From CAZKNF01 sp964554105 (GTDB lineage: Bacteria; Bacteroidota; Rhodothermia; Rhodothermales; VXPQ01): DNA of 36,177 nt. The position numbers were made by a program, and so were the translations under genes. The stretch lies in assembly GCA_964554105.1 (NCBI GenBank), contig CAZKNF010000034.1, positions 1 through 36,177 on the forward strand. Direction: 5' to 3'. This document shows, piece after piece, positions 1 to 8,678 of the stretch (positions are counted from its first letter, which is position 1; each line of letters begins with the position of its first letter). The notes under the pieces are model-generated. The model was given only the letters and a program-made list of their open reading frames with translations, searched no databases and was not told the origin of the DNA.

Positions 1-507
1 GCCGAGCAATCGAGATACTCCGGCACTTTCGAGCGTCGCCGACATCACGAGCAATCGAAGGTCGGGCCGGAGGATCGATTGGACGTCAAGGGCGAGGGCA
101 AGTCCAAGATCTGCTTGAAGGCTTCGCTCGTGAAACTCGTCGAAGATGACGAGTCCAATGCCCTTCAACGACGCATCGTCCTGCAAGAAACGGGTAAGCA
201 CGCCCTCGGTGACTACCTCAATACGCGTATCAGGCCCGACCCGGGTATCCATCCGAACTCTATATCCGACAGTCTGTCCCACGTGCTCGTCGAGCAGATA
301 GGCCATGCGGCGGGCAGCGGCGCGAGCGGCCAGCCGTCGGGGTTCGAGCATGATGATGCGCCGTCCATCGAGCCAGCTCTCATCCTTGAGCGCGATAGGG
401 ACGAGCGTGGTCTTCCCTGCGCCGGGCGGTGCCTGCAGCACGGCTTCGGTCCGCGCGCGGAGCGCGGACGAGAGGTCGGGTAGAACCGGTCGGATGGGGA
501 GTGGCAT
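1..507 (-). CDS. hrpB: ATP-dependent helicase HrpB, N-terminal part (cut by window edge)
   Basis: This is the first 169 codons of a DEAH-box (superfamily 2) ATP-dependent helicase of the HrpB type; the rest lies beyond the left edge. The ATG at 505-507 opens a frame that runs unbroken to base 1. Visible motifs are APPGAGKTT (Walker A, about residues 26-34), a LEPRRLAARAAARRMA stretch (motif Ia), a TEGVLTR stretch (motif Ib), DEFHERSLQADLG (DExH Walker B) and VMSATLES (motif III). The DEFH box and the LEPRRLAARA wording separate HrpB from HrpA. In other bacteria HrpB is a putative RNA helicase of poorly known function. The gene is divergent from the histidine kinase that starts at 700, so 508-699 should carry both promoters. 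Family assignment is firm; the biological role is not. Confidence 0.9.
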   Translation of the reverse strand, partial: MPLPIRPVLPDLSSALRARTEAVLQAPPGAGKTTLVPIALKDESWLDGRRIIMLEPRRLAARAAARRMAYLLDEHVGQTVGYRVRMDTRVGPDTRIEVVTEGVLTRFLQDDASLKGIGLVIFDEFHERSLQADLGLALALDVQSILRPDLRLLVMSATLESAGVSRLLG

Positions 508-699
508 GTCGGATGAAGTGCTCGCTCGCCGGCTGGTGTCATGGATCGGATTCACCGATGCCACCAACGCGCCGGAGTACGATCGTGTTGCGGGTGGTAT
601 ATGAGGAAAAGCCCCATCAAATCCGTATGTTGATCGCGGAAACGCGCTTACTGGTGGAGCGATCACGGCACAATGACTGAGTAATCCGGCATCCAATTC
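508..699. promoter_or_regulatory. Divergent promoter region between hrpB and the PAS kinase
   Basis: This 192-base spacer separates two divergently transcribed genes and must contain both start regions. I see no convincing Bacteroidota-type -7/-33 promoter, inverted repeat or strong ribosome-binding site here. No coding frame in it resembles a protein. Confidence 0.35.
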
Positions 700-2751
700 A
701 TGGGTCGCCGCATCCTTTCGAATGAGTACGTACGTATGGAGGCTTCGACGAGTGACAGGTTGTCCGCGTCTACCGAGGCGCGGGAGGTCGTCGAGCGACT
801 TCGCTCGATTCTCGATACCGCGGTGGGCGGCATCATTACAATGGACGAAACCGGCAGGATCGAAACAGTAAATCCGGCGATCGAGCGAATCTTCGGGCAC
901 GAACCTTCAAATCTCGTCGGAGAAAATGTCCGAAAGCTCATCCCGGAGCTCTTCGACGGAGTGGAAGCCGGTCGTCAGAGCGAACAGCTCGCAGGCGGCG
1001 AACCGAATATCCTCGGAGTCGGGCGCGAAGTCGAGGGTCAGAGAGACGACGGAACGACCGTTCCGGTCGAGCTGGCCATGTGTGAAGTGCAGGCCGGTGG
1101 ACGTCGGCTGTTTACGGCGTTTGTACGCGACATCAGGGAGCGCAAGCGGCTTGAAGAAGCGCTCCGCATGTCGGAAGAACGATTTTCAAAAGCGTTCCGC
1201 GGAAGTCCCGACGCCCTGCTCATGACGCGGATCGGAGGCGAGATCCTCGAGGTAAACGACGGATTCGAGGAGATCTTCGGCTATACGAGAGAGGAGGTTA
1301 CCGGTCGCACGACGGAAGACCTCGGACTATATGCACGTATGCAAGATCGGGACCATGCGCTCGCCCTGTTTACAGAAAAGGGCTACCTCTCGGATTTTAG
1401 TGTAGATTTGCGCACTAAAAGCGGTGAGGTGCGGCACACGACCCTGTCATCAGAGCGGATTACGTTGGAAGACGAGCCGTGCCTTCTGGCAATCATCCGT
1501 GATGAAACCGATAGACGCCATGCCGAACGGGCACTGCAGGAAAGTGAGAAGCGATATCGTGCGATATTCGAGCTGTCGGCAGTGGGCCAGACGGAGATCG
1601 AACTGCCGACCCGGCGCTTTCTGGCCGTAAATCGCCGCTTTTGTGAGATTACCGGATACTCTCACGACGAGCTCCTGACTATGACGGTCGGCGACGTCAC
1701 ACATCCCGATGATCGTGCCTACGACATGGAGCGATTCGAACGGACATTGACAGACGGTCAGCGTGAGCATTTCAGTGAAAAGCGCTATCTCCGCAGGGAT
1801 GGTACCATTCGGTGGGTAGACGTGCGCGGAAGGTTGATGAGAGACCAGGAAGGCGACCCGACGCGCCTGGTCGAGATCATCTCCGATATCACGGATCGCC
1901 GGGCTGCCGAGCAGGCACTTCGCGAAAGCGAACAGGAGCTGCGTGAGGTGAATGAATCACTGGAGCAGCGCGTCGCGCAGCGCACCCACGAGCTCCTCCG
2001 CGCGAATCGGACCCTGGCGCAGCGAAACCGCGAGCTTCACGACTTCGCGAACGTGGCATCTCACGATCTCCGTGAGCCGCTGCGCAAAATCCAAACCTTC
2101 GCAGATCTCATCGAGAACGACTTCGGTTCGGTGCTTGGTGGCGAGGGCCGCCAGTACCTCGAGCGCATGCGGGCGGTCGCGTCGAGGATGACCGAACTGC
2201 TCAGCGATCTCCGCTCGTTCTCGCGGCTGACCAGCGGCGGCGACCAGTTCGTACGCGTCGACCTGGACGACGTCATTCGTGAGGTCCTCTCCGATCTGGA
2301 AATTCGGATTCGGGACTCGGGCGGCGACGTGAACGTCGGATCACTCCCGAGCGTCCGAGGCGTCTCGAGTCAACTGCGTCAGCTGTTCCAAAATCTAATC
2401 GAGAATGCCCTTAAATTTCAGCGACCGAGTGAGGCACCGAAGGTCCGCGTCGCCGCTGCTCCCCAGGACGAATCCGGCACGGTTCGCATTGTTGTCACGG
2501 ACAACGGGATCGGATTCGATCCCGTGTTTGCAGAACGTATCTTTGTGCCGTCCCAGCGCCTGCACCGCAGGTCGGCCTACGAGGGAACGGGCATGGGTCT
2601 TGCGATCTGTCGCCGTATCGTCGAGCACCATGGAGGCACGATTACTGCTGAAAGCCGCGAGGGAGAGGGCGCACGATTCACCGTGACGTTCCCAGCCGTA
2701 GACATGCTGGATGCTATTCCCACCGACGACTTTGAAGGAGAGTCCCGCTGA
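700..2751 (+). CDS. Triple-PAS sensor histidine kinase
   Basis: A 683-residue kinase with no membrane segments, so probably a cytoplasmic sensor that autophosphorylates and signals to an unidentified response regulator. Domain order: PAS 1 (about 30-155), PAS 2 (about 158-280), PAS 3 with PAC (about 283-405), a coiled coil (about 405-448), HisKA with phosphoacceptor H455 in ASHDLREPLRKI, and HATPase_c with N box NLIENALK (N565, N569), DNGIGF (D601) and GTGMGLAI (629-636). All catalytic boxes are intact. PAS 1 closely resembles the FixL oxygen-sensing PAS, but the position of the heme-ligating histidine is N103 (see findings). A second ATG at 736 is an alternative start; neither start has a clear Shine-Dalgarno. 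The 3' end overlaps the convergent TolC-like gene by 38 bases. No response regulator is adjacent. Confidence 0.92.
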   Translation: MGRRILSNEYVRMEASTSDRLSASTEAREVVERLRSILDTAVGGIITMDETGRIETVNPAIERIFGHEPSNLVGENVRKLIPELFDGVEAGRQSEQLAGGEPNILGVGREVEGQRDDGTTVPVELAMCEVQAGGRRLFTAFVRDIRERKRLEEALRMSEERFSKAFRGSPDALLMTRIGGEILEVNDGFEEIFGYTREEVTGRTTEDLGLYARMQDRDHALALFTEKGYLSDFSVDLRTKSGEVRHTTLSSERITLEDEPCLLAIIRDETDRRHAERALQESEKRYRAIFELSAVGQTEIELPTRRFLAVNRRFCEITGYSHDELLTMTVGDVTHPDDRAYDMERFERTLTDGQREHFSEKRYLRRDGTIRWVDVRGRLMRDQEGDPTRLVEIISDITDRRAAEQALRESEQELREVNESLEQRVAQRTHELLRANRTLAQRNRELHDFANVASHDLREPLRKIQTFADLIENDFGSVLGGEGRQYLERMRAVASRMTELLSDLRSFSRLTSGGDQFVRVDLDDVIREVLSDLEIRIRDSGGDVNVGSLPSVRGVSSQLRQLFQNLIENALKFQRPSEAPKVRVAAAPQDESGTVRIVVTDNGIGFDPVFAERIFVPSQRLHRRSAYEGTGMGLAICRRIVEHHGGTITAESREGEGARFTVTFPAVDMLDAIPTDDFEGESR

Positions 2752-4030
2752 GCCGCTGCAGGTCGGTTTGAGCGCGCGCCGCTTCGAATTGAGCAGTGAT
2801 AAACCGGCTCTCCGCTCCCGTGAGCGCACTCTGGACGTCCCGAAGCTCCACCGACGTAATCGTGCCAAGTCGAAATCTTTCGAGCGCGACGTCGAGATTA
2901 AGCTGCGCAAGTGCCATATTCTCCCGCTCGAGATCCACGAGTTCCAGGCTGAATTGAAAGTTGTCGTACGCATTTTCAAGTTGCGTCTCGACCGCAAGTC
3001 GGGCTTCGGCGAACGCGAATTCGGCGCTGCGGACCTGTAGATCCGCATTCTCCCGCCGTCTCCGCCGGTCGAAGCCGTCGAACAGATCTACCGTGGCGGA
3101 CAGCCCGTAGCTCAGTCCGGGCGGGCGGCTCGAGATCATGCCGATCTCGCTTGTCAGATCATTGAAGGCGTACCCCGCCGTAAGGTCGATCGTCGGATAC
3201 CACTCGGCACGAATTTCCCGGCGGAATAGCTGAGCCGTCTCCTCATTCTGACGCACCACGGCAAGTGTTTTGTTGAAGCGCTGGCTCGACGCGCGTATTT
3301 CCTCCAGCGATAGGTCAGGATCGATGTAGATGGTGTCGGCAACCTCGTAGTCCATGCCGGCGTCACGAGCTAGAAGCTGGTTGAACTCCGCCTTTGCGTT
3401 CGTGAGCGATACGCGCTGTCGGAGCAGATCGGCTCGATCGGTATTCAGGTCGACGCGCGCGATGCGTACTTCAAGTTCGGATGCCGAGCCGAGGTCGCGC
3501 CGAAGCTCCGCAATCGCAACGCGTTCTTCGGATATCTCTACAGCTTCTTCGAATACCTCCGTCTGCTCCTGCTGCCTCACCAGATCGTAATATGCAATCA
3601 TGACGCCGGCAACGGCGGCCTCCGTCGATCGATCCGCATTCAGCGCGGCCTGTTCCATCTCCGATCCAAGGCGCTGGTACGCGGCAAACTGTCCGAATCC
3701 GTCGAAGAGCGTGGCGCTCAGATTCATCCCGAAATCGACGGTGTTGACGGAGCCGAACACCGGTGTCGCTGACTCGCCGCCACCTCGGCCGAACGAGCTC
3801 CGACTTTGCTGGGCGGAGAGGCTGATGGAAGGTAGAAAGCCCGCGTTGCCCGGCGAGTAGTCATTCTCCGCCATCCGGGCTTCGTTGCGTGCGATGCGAA
3901 TCGAATAATTGTTCTCCATCGCTGTTTCGACCGCCTCCTCAAGCGTCAGAACTCCCTGGCTATTGGATTGGAGGGGAAATGCGGCTGTCCACAGAAGAGC
4001 CACCAAGAACGGAAAGCTGCGGCGAGTCAT
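2714..4030 (-). CDS. TolC-family outer-membrane efflux protein
   Basis: A 438-residue outer-membrane channel of the TolC/OEP family, the exit duct of the tripartite pump encoded just upstream. I chose the ATG at 4028-4030 because it is followed directly by a signal peptide (MTRRSFPFLVALLWTAA, ending near NSQG) and lies 55 bases after the pump gene. A longer frame back to 4165 would add a charged leader and overlap the pump gene. The mature protein opens with VLTLEEAVETAMENN, typical of the first OEP repeat, and contains two OEP repeats rich in heptad-like Ala/Leu/Glu helices, with a YGLSATVDLFDGFDRR strand-turn segment introducing the second. It is the last gene of the adaptor-pump-channel operon and ends tail-to-tail inside the kinase gene. 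Confidence 0.92.
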   Translation of the reverse strand: MTRRSFPFLVALLWTAAFPLQSNSQGVLTLEEAVETAMENNYSIRIARNEARMAENDYSPGNAGFLPSISLSAQQSRSSFGRGGGESATPVFGSVNTVDFGMNLSATLFDGFGQFAAYQRLGSEMEQAALNADRSTEAAVAGVMIAYYDLVRQQEQTEVFEEAVEISEERVAIAELRRDLGSASELEVRIARVDLNTDRADLLRQRVSLTNAKAEFNQLLARDAGMDYEVADTIYIDPDLSLEEIRASSQRFNKTLAVVRQNEETAQLFRREIRAEWYPTIDLTAGYAFNDLTSEIGMISSRPPGLSYGLSATVDLFDGFDRRRRRENADLQVRSAEFAFAEARLAVETQLENAYDNFQFSLELVDLERENMALAQLNLDVALERFRLGTITSVELRDVQSALTGAESRFITAQFEAARAQTDLQRLSGTLLQSRRWE

Positions 4031-4085
4031 GAAGCGTATCGAAGATTGAGAACTGAGAGTTGTGTGCTCGATATCCGCGGCGGCA

Positions 4086-7000
4086 TCACGCCCGGACATC
4101 TTCGCGTTCAGCGCTATCGGCGAGCTCGGAGGAGTCGACCGCGGCCGTCGATCCGTCACCGGCAAGAGCCGTCGCGAAAACTCGTTTCTCCGAGCGGCTG
4201 GTGATAAGAGTGTACATCACGGGAATGACGTACAGCGTGAGCACCGTACCGATCAAGAGCCCGCCGATCACCGCAATTCCCATCGGTTTGCGGCTCTCCG
4301 CCCCGGCCCCGAGCGCCAGAGCGATCGGCAGAATACCGAGTATCGTCGACAGCGTCGTCATCAAAATAGGCCGAAAACGGACGACGGCCGCCTCGCGTGC
4401 CGCATCCCAGATCGACCGGCCGTCGGCACGCTTCTGATTGGCGAATTCGACGATAAGGATGCCGTTTTTCGTCACCAGCCCGATCAACATGACGATACCG
4501 ATCTGGCTGAAGATGTTCAGCGTCTGACCGAAATACCAGAGGAAAAGCAGCGCCCCCGTCAGTGCCATCGGCACAGTCAGCAGAATAATGAATGGATCTC
4601 GGAAGCTCTCGAACTGCGCCGACAGGACGAGATAGATCAGGATGAGCGCCAGCAGAAAAACGAACATGATGCTGCCCGTGCTCTCGACGAAATCGCGCGA
4701 AGAGCCGGTCAGCGTCGTCGTAAACGACTCATCCAGTACCTGTGCCGCGACACGGTCCATCGCGTCGATCCCGTCCTCAACCGTGAAGCCGGGATTGAGC
4801 TGGGCGGAAATGGTCGCCGATACATATCGGTTGAAGCGATAGAGCTGCGGCGGGCTGCTCTCCTCGCCTACGGTGACGAGGTTGTCGAGCGGTATGGCAT
4901 CGCCGTTGGCAGCACGGACGTAAAGGCTGCGAAGATCCAGGGTGGAGCTTCGATCTGCGCGGTCAACCTGCCCTATGATCTGATATTGCTGTCCATTCCG
5001 GATGAAGTAGCCGATGCGCTGCTCGCTAAGTGCGAGCTGCAGCGTCTGGGCGACGTCAAGGGGGGAAACACCCATGCTCTCGGCGCGCTCGCGCTCGATG
5101 GATACGCGCAGTTCGGGCTTGTCGAATTTAAGATTTACGTCGGCATAAGCGAACGCTGGTTCCTCTCCGACGGCATCGAGGAATGGCGGGATGGCGTCCT
5201 TCAGCTGATTGATGTTAGGCGCCTGCAGCACGTACTGGACGGGAAGGCCGCCGAAACTTCCGACAGAAATCGTCTCTTCCTGCGAGACGAACACTCTTGC
5301 GCCGGTCATGGCATTCACGCGCGTCATGAGCCGATCCACGATCTGCTGCTGCGAACGCTCCCGCTCGCTCGGATCATTCAATATCAAGAAGGCAAAACCC
5401 GAATTCACCGAGCCGGCTGCGCTGAATCCCGGAGACGTGATCGAGATCACAGCCTCGGTCTCAGGAACCTCTTCCTGCGCCATCGCAATGAGCCGGTTCA
5501 TATAGTCGTCCATGTACTCGAAGGTCACGCCCTCGGGTGCGGATGCGAACATGCGGGCATTGCTGCGATCCTCCATCGGAGCGAGCTCGGACGGGAGAAT
5601 ATTGTAGAATAGGCCGATGAGACCTGCACAGACCGCCATGAGGGCGAAGGCCTTCCAGCGGCCGTTCATGAATGTCGTCAGCGTGGCGGTGTAGCGCTGC
5701 GTCAGTTTTTGAAAGAACGGTTCGGTTTTCCGATAGAACCACGGACGCGTCTCACGATGCTTTAGGAGCCGCGTGGCGAGCATCGGCGTGAGCGTCAGGG
5801 CGACAAATGATGAGATGATGACGGCACCTGCCAGGACGACGCCGAACTCGCGGAAAAGGCGGCCAACCAATCCACCCATGAAAAGAATCGGCAGGAACAC
5901 GCTTGCGAGCGCGAGCGTGGTCGAAATGATCGCAAAGAAAATCTCGCGGGTGCCCTCGATCCCCGCCTGGATCGGCTCGATGCCAAGCTCGATCTTTTTA
6001 TAGATGTTTTCCAGAACGACAATTGCGTCGTCGACCACGATCCCGATCGCGAGCACGATGGCGAGCAGCGTCAGAACGTTGATGGAATAGCCCATCAGGT
6101 ACATGATGAAGAACGCCCCGATAAGCGAAACGGGGATCACAAGCACGGGGATCAGGGTCGTCCTCCAATCCCGCAGAAAGAGGAAGATGATCAGAACGAC
6201 CAGCAGGAAGGCGATAAAAATTGTCTGCTGCACCTCCGAGATGGACTGGCGCACCTGCTCCGTATTGTCGAAGCCGATGCCGAGCTCGATGTCTGCCGGA
6301 AGTTCTTTCTCGAGTACCTCGACGCGCTCGTAAAACTGATCGACGATGTCGATGTAGTTTGCACCGGGCAGCGGCCGCAGCACGACGCCAACCATCGGCG
6401 TGCCGTCACGCTTCAGGACCGTGCGGTCATTCAGCGCGCCCAGTTCGGCGCGTCCGATGTCACTGAAGCGGACGATCTGAGAGCCCGCCTGCTTGACGAT
6501 CAGGTTGTTGAAATCGTCTTCCGTGACGAGACGGCCCATCGTACGCACGGTCAACTCGACGTCCGCACCCTCGATGCGACCGCTCGGGAGCTCCACATTC
6601 GCTCTCGACAACGCCGTTCGCACATCGAGCGGAGTGAGTCTGTAGGCGGCCAGCTTCTGCGGGTCGATCCACATTCGCATCGCGTAGCGCTTTTCACCCC
6701 ACACGTCTACGCGGCTCACGCCCGGGATCGTTTGCAGCCGCTCCTTAAACGTGTTGTCGGCGATATCGCTGAGTTCGAGGAGGTCCCGCTGGTTGGATTT
6801 AATATTGAGGAAGACGATGGGCTGACCGTCGGCATCGGCCTTCGAAATGATCGGCGGCTCGACGTCATCCGGCAGACTTCCCATCGCCCGGGAGACGCGG
6901 TCCCGCACGTCATTCGCGGCGCGCTCGAGATCCGTTCCCAAAATGAATTCGACCGTGAGCGAGGAGCGACCCTCTCGGCTGACCGAGCTCAGGGTGCGGA

Positions 7001-7229
7001 TGCCCTCTATGCCGTTGATCGACTCTTCGAGCGGCTCGGTGATCTGTGCGTCGATTACGTCGGCGTTTGCCCCGCGGTAGCTCGTCGATACACTGATGAT
7101 CGGCGGCTCGACGGCCGGATACTCGCGGACGCCAAGAAAGAAGAATCCGATGACGCCGAAGATGACGATCACGACCGACATCACGGTAGCGAGGACCGGG
7201 CGTCTGATGCTCAGGGTGTACAGGCTCAT
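4086..7229 (-). CDS. RND efflux pump, HAE1/AcrB type
   Basis: A 1047-residue inner-membrane proton-driven exporter of the resistance-nodulation-division family, hydrophobe/amphiphile efflux branch. The ATG at 7229 starts the classic MSLYTLSIRRPVLA cytoplasmic tail; an upstream TTG at 7259 adds ten unlikely residues. Length is close to AcrB (1049). Proton-relay residues are present: D400 and D401 in GIVVDDAIVVLEN of TM4, and K921 in LVTKNGILIVEFANQ of TM10. Two large periplasmic loops follow TM1 and TM7, for example the porter segment DVRDRVSRAMGSLPDDVEPP. It lies 45 bases downstream of the adaptor gene and 55 bases upstream of the TolC-like gene, so the three are very probably one transcript. 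The exported substrate cannot be read from sequence; drugs, bile-like detergents, fatty acids or siderophores are all possible. Confidence 0.95.
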   Translation of the reverse strand: MSLYTLSIRRPVLATVMSVVIVIFGVIGFFFLGVREYPAVEPPIISVSTSYRGANADVIDAQITEPLEESINGIEGIRTLSSVSREGRSSLTVEFILGTDLERAANDVRDRVSRAMGSLPDDVEPPIISKADADGQPIVFLNIKSNQRDLLELSDIADNTFKERLQTIPGVSRVDVWGEKRYAMRMWIDPQKLAAYRLTPLDVRTALSRANVELPSGRIEGADVELTVRTMGRLVTEDDFNNLIVKQAGSQIVRFSDIGRAELGALNDRTVLKRDGTPMVGVVLRPLPGANYIDIVDQFYERVEVLEKELPADIELGIGFDNTEQVRQSISEVQQTIFIAFLLVVLIIFLFLRDWRTTLIPVLVIPVSLIGAFFIMYLMGYSINVLTLLAIVLAIGIVVDDAIVVLENIYKKIELGIEPIQAGIEGTREIFFAIISTTLALASVFLPILFMGGLVGRLFREFGVVLAGAVIISSFVALTLTPMLATRLLKHRETRPWFYRKTEPFFQKLTQRYTATLTTFMNGRWKAFALMAVCAGLIGLFYNILPSELAPMEDRSNARMFASAPEGVTFEYMDDYMNRLIAMAQEEVPETEAVISITSPGFSAAGSVNSGFAFLILNDPSERERSQQQIVDRLMTRVNAMTGARVFVSQEETISVGSFGGLPVQYVLQAPNINQLKDAIPPFLDAVGEEPAFAYADVNLKFDKPELRVSIERERAESMGVSPLDVAQTLQLALSEQRIGYFIRNGQQYQIIGQVDRADRSSTLDLRSLYVRAANGDAIPLDNLVTVGEESSPPQLYRFNRYVSATISAQLNPGFTVEDGIDAMDRVAAQVLDESFTTTLTGSSRDFVESTGSIMFVFLLALILIYLVLSAQFESFRDPFIILLTVPMALTGALLFLWYFGQTLNIFSQIGIVMLIGLVTKNGILIVEFANQKRADGRSIWDAAREAAVVRFRPILMTTLSTILGILPIALALGAGAESRKPMGIAVIGGLLIGTVLTLYVIPVMYTLITSRSEKRVFATALAGDGSTAAVDSSELADSAEREDVRA

Positions 7230-7274
7230 CGCTTCATCTCGTGTCTCATGCGGCCTCAACTGTCCTGTACGGTC

Positions 7275-8348
7275 TCATCGCACATCCTGCAGATGCACCG
7301 GCATTCCGGGACGGACGAGCTGGAGGCCCGACGTCAGCACCGTGTCACCGAGGGCGAGGCCGCTGAGAACCTGGACGGTAGAATCGGTGCGGATTCCCGT
7401 AATCACGAGCTGCTCATCTGCTATGCCGTTGGAGACGGTAAAGACTTTTTTGCCCCGCAGCTCCGAGACGAGTGCGATGGCGGGGACCGCCAGGGCATCA
7501 TCGTAGTCATTGAGCACGAGCTCTACCTCGGCAAATGCGCCGGGGAACAGGGACTGGTCGCGATTCGGGCTCGTCGCACGAATCTGAAGCGTGCGGGTGT
7601 TCTCTTCAATGCGGGGCTCGATGGCATAAACTTCGCCGTCATGCATGCGGTCGTCGCCGCTCACCCGAAACTGAATCGGGCTGCCCTGCTGAACGATCCC
7701 GGCGTATTTTTCGGGCAGCGAGAAATCTATTTTTATCGGGCTGATGTCTTGGAGCGTAGCGATCCGCGTCTGCGGCCCGAGGAATGCGCCTTCGCTAACG
7801 TGGCGCAGGCCCAGCATACCGTCGAATGGTGCGCGCACTTCTGTTTTGGCGAGCTGTGCTTCGTTCAGATTGAGCTCCGCCCGCAGCACGTTGAGCTGGT
7901 TCAGCGTTTGATCGTATTCCTCCTTGCTCACGCCTCCTTTTTCAAGCAGCGCCTCCTGGCGCTCGACCTGCTGTTCAGCGAGCTTGAGCCGGAAGAGTGT
8001 TCGCTCCCGCTGGGCGACGATTTCCTGGTCATTGATCTTGACGAGAAGATCGCCTTCAGCGACGCGTCGGCCTTCGTGGAAGAGAATCTGCGTAACCTTG
8101 CCGGACGTCTCGCTGGCGAGATCGACTTCCTCGTTGGCTCGCAGCGTCCCGGTAGCGACCACTCGATCGACGAGCCGCGTCGGCTTGACGACATAGCCGC
8201 TGATCGCAAGGGCTCCGGACTGCTCTGCGTCCGAAGCTGCCGCCTGCGCGCCACTGTCTTGCCCGAAATCGAGTTTTGGATAGACGAGCGCGGCAACCAC
8301 GAGGAGGACGCCACTGCCGATTAGAATGCGCTTCGTAACCGTATTCAT
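7275..8348 (-). CDS. Efflux RND periplasmic adaptor (membrane fusion protein)
   Basis: A 357-residue HlyD/AcrA-type adaptor linking the RND pump to the TolC-like channel. The ATG at 8346-8348 is followed by a basic N-terminus and one hydrophobic anchor (about residues 7-24); there is no lipobox cysteine, so it is probably membrane-anchored rather than a lipoprotein. A TTG at 8360 is a less likely start. Domain order: lipoyl half (VVATGTLRANEEVDLAS), long coiled-coil hairpin (about 100-150, e.g. RLKLAEQQVERQEALLEK), second lipoyl half (VRAPFDGMLGLRHVSEGAF), beta-barrel (IKIDFSLPEKYAGIV) and membrane-proximal domain near the C-terminus (QVLSGLALGDTVLTSGLQL). First gene of the operon; its promoter must lie in 8349-8678. 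No dedicated regulator gene is adjacent. Confidence 0.93.
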   Translation of the reverse strand: MNTVTKRILIGSGVLLVVAALVYPKLDFGQDSGAQAAASDAEQSGALAISGYVVKPTRLVDRVVATGTLRANEEVDLASETSGKVTQILFHEGRRVAEGDLLVKINDQEIVAQRERTLFRLKLAEQQVERQEALLEKGGVSKEEYDQTLNQLNVLRAELNLNEAQLAKTEVRAPFDGMLGLRHVSEGAFLGPQTRIATLQDISPIKIDFSLPEKYAGIVQQGSPIQFRVSGDDRMHDGEVYAIEPRIEENTRTLQIRATSPNRDQSLFPGAFAEVELVLNDYDDALAVPAIALVSELRGKKVFTVSNGIADEQLVITGIRTDSTVQVLSGLALGDTVLTSGLQLVRPGMPVHLQDVR

Positions 8349-8678
8349 GATAGGTGCCAAGGTGGGCGGCTAAAGAAGAGCTGAAAGGATGAGCGCCGAT
8401 AGACTCAAAAACACGGCTGTCGTTCCTCGAAATTTACGCGGTGTCCGGATCTTACGACACGATCTTCAAGAGGATGCAGGGCTTTCGCCGCCTGCACCGC
8501 TGTATTCGTGAGATGCACGGCGCAGCGTTGAACCGGTCCGGGTTCCCCGTAGTCGAATACGGCCGTGCGTGGGCATACCTTGGAAGGGCCGTTACAATGC
8601 GATTACACTGGTGAAGGAGCCGCGCGTCAAGAGGCCCTGTTCGACGAGGCGACTACCTATTCGTGGAACGACATCGGA
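8349..8678. promoter_or_regulatory. Divergent intergenic region, efflux operon / diadenylate cyclase
   Basis: About 330 bases without a convincing gene, lying between two divergent transcription units, so both promoters should be here. It contains a near-perfect 16-base palindrome at 8547-8562 (listed separately) and a short hairpin-like GCAGG...CCTGC element near 8476-8496. I looked for a tRNA, a riboswitch-like fold and the end of a folate gene (often upstream of cdaA elsewhere) and saw none. Confidence 0.4.
8547..8562. promoter_or_regulatory. Candidate operator palindrome CCGTAgTCGAaTACGG
   Basis: The arms CCGTA and TACGG flank a TCGA core; only one symmetric pair (g/a) breaks perfect dyad symmetry, giving 14 of 16 matching positions. 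Such a site would suit a dimeric repressor. It lies 116 bases upstream of the chosen cdaA start and about 200 bases upstream of the efflux operon. No regulator gene next to it is known to bind it, so this is only a candidate; a chance palindrome of this size is quite possible. Confidence 0.25.

Noticed and set aside
4031..4165. N-terminal extension of the TolC-like gene
   Set aside because: It would overlap the pump gene by 80 bases and bury the signal peptide 45 residues inside the protein. The ATG at 4030 is better.
4062..5612. A 516-codon open frame on (+) opposite the RND pump gene
   Set aside because: It lies wholly antisense to a gene with intact pump motifs, is full of Arg/His/Asp in a pattern typical of mirrored GC-rich codons, and has no recognisable domain.
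6732..8324. A 530-codon open frame on (+) opposite the pump and adaptor genes
   Set aside because: It spans the boundary of two real (-) genes and has no signal, domain or family wording. It is a shadow of GC-rich coding on the other strand.
8349..8678. A tRNA or riboswitch upstream of the diadenylate cyclase
   Set aside because: No cloverleaf, conserved T-loop or riboswitch core could be drawn; the GGTTCC-like string near 8541 lacks the matching arms.
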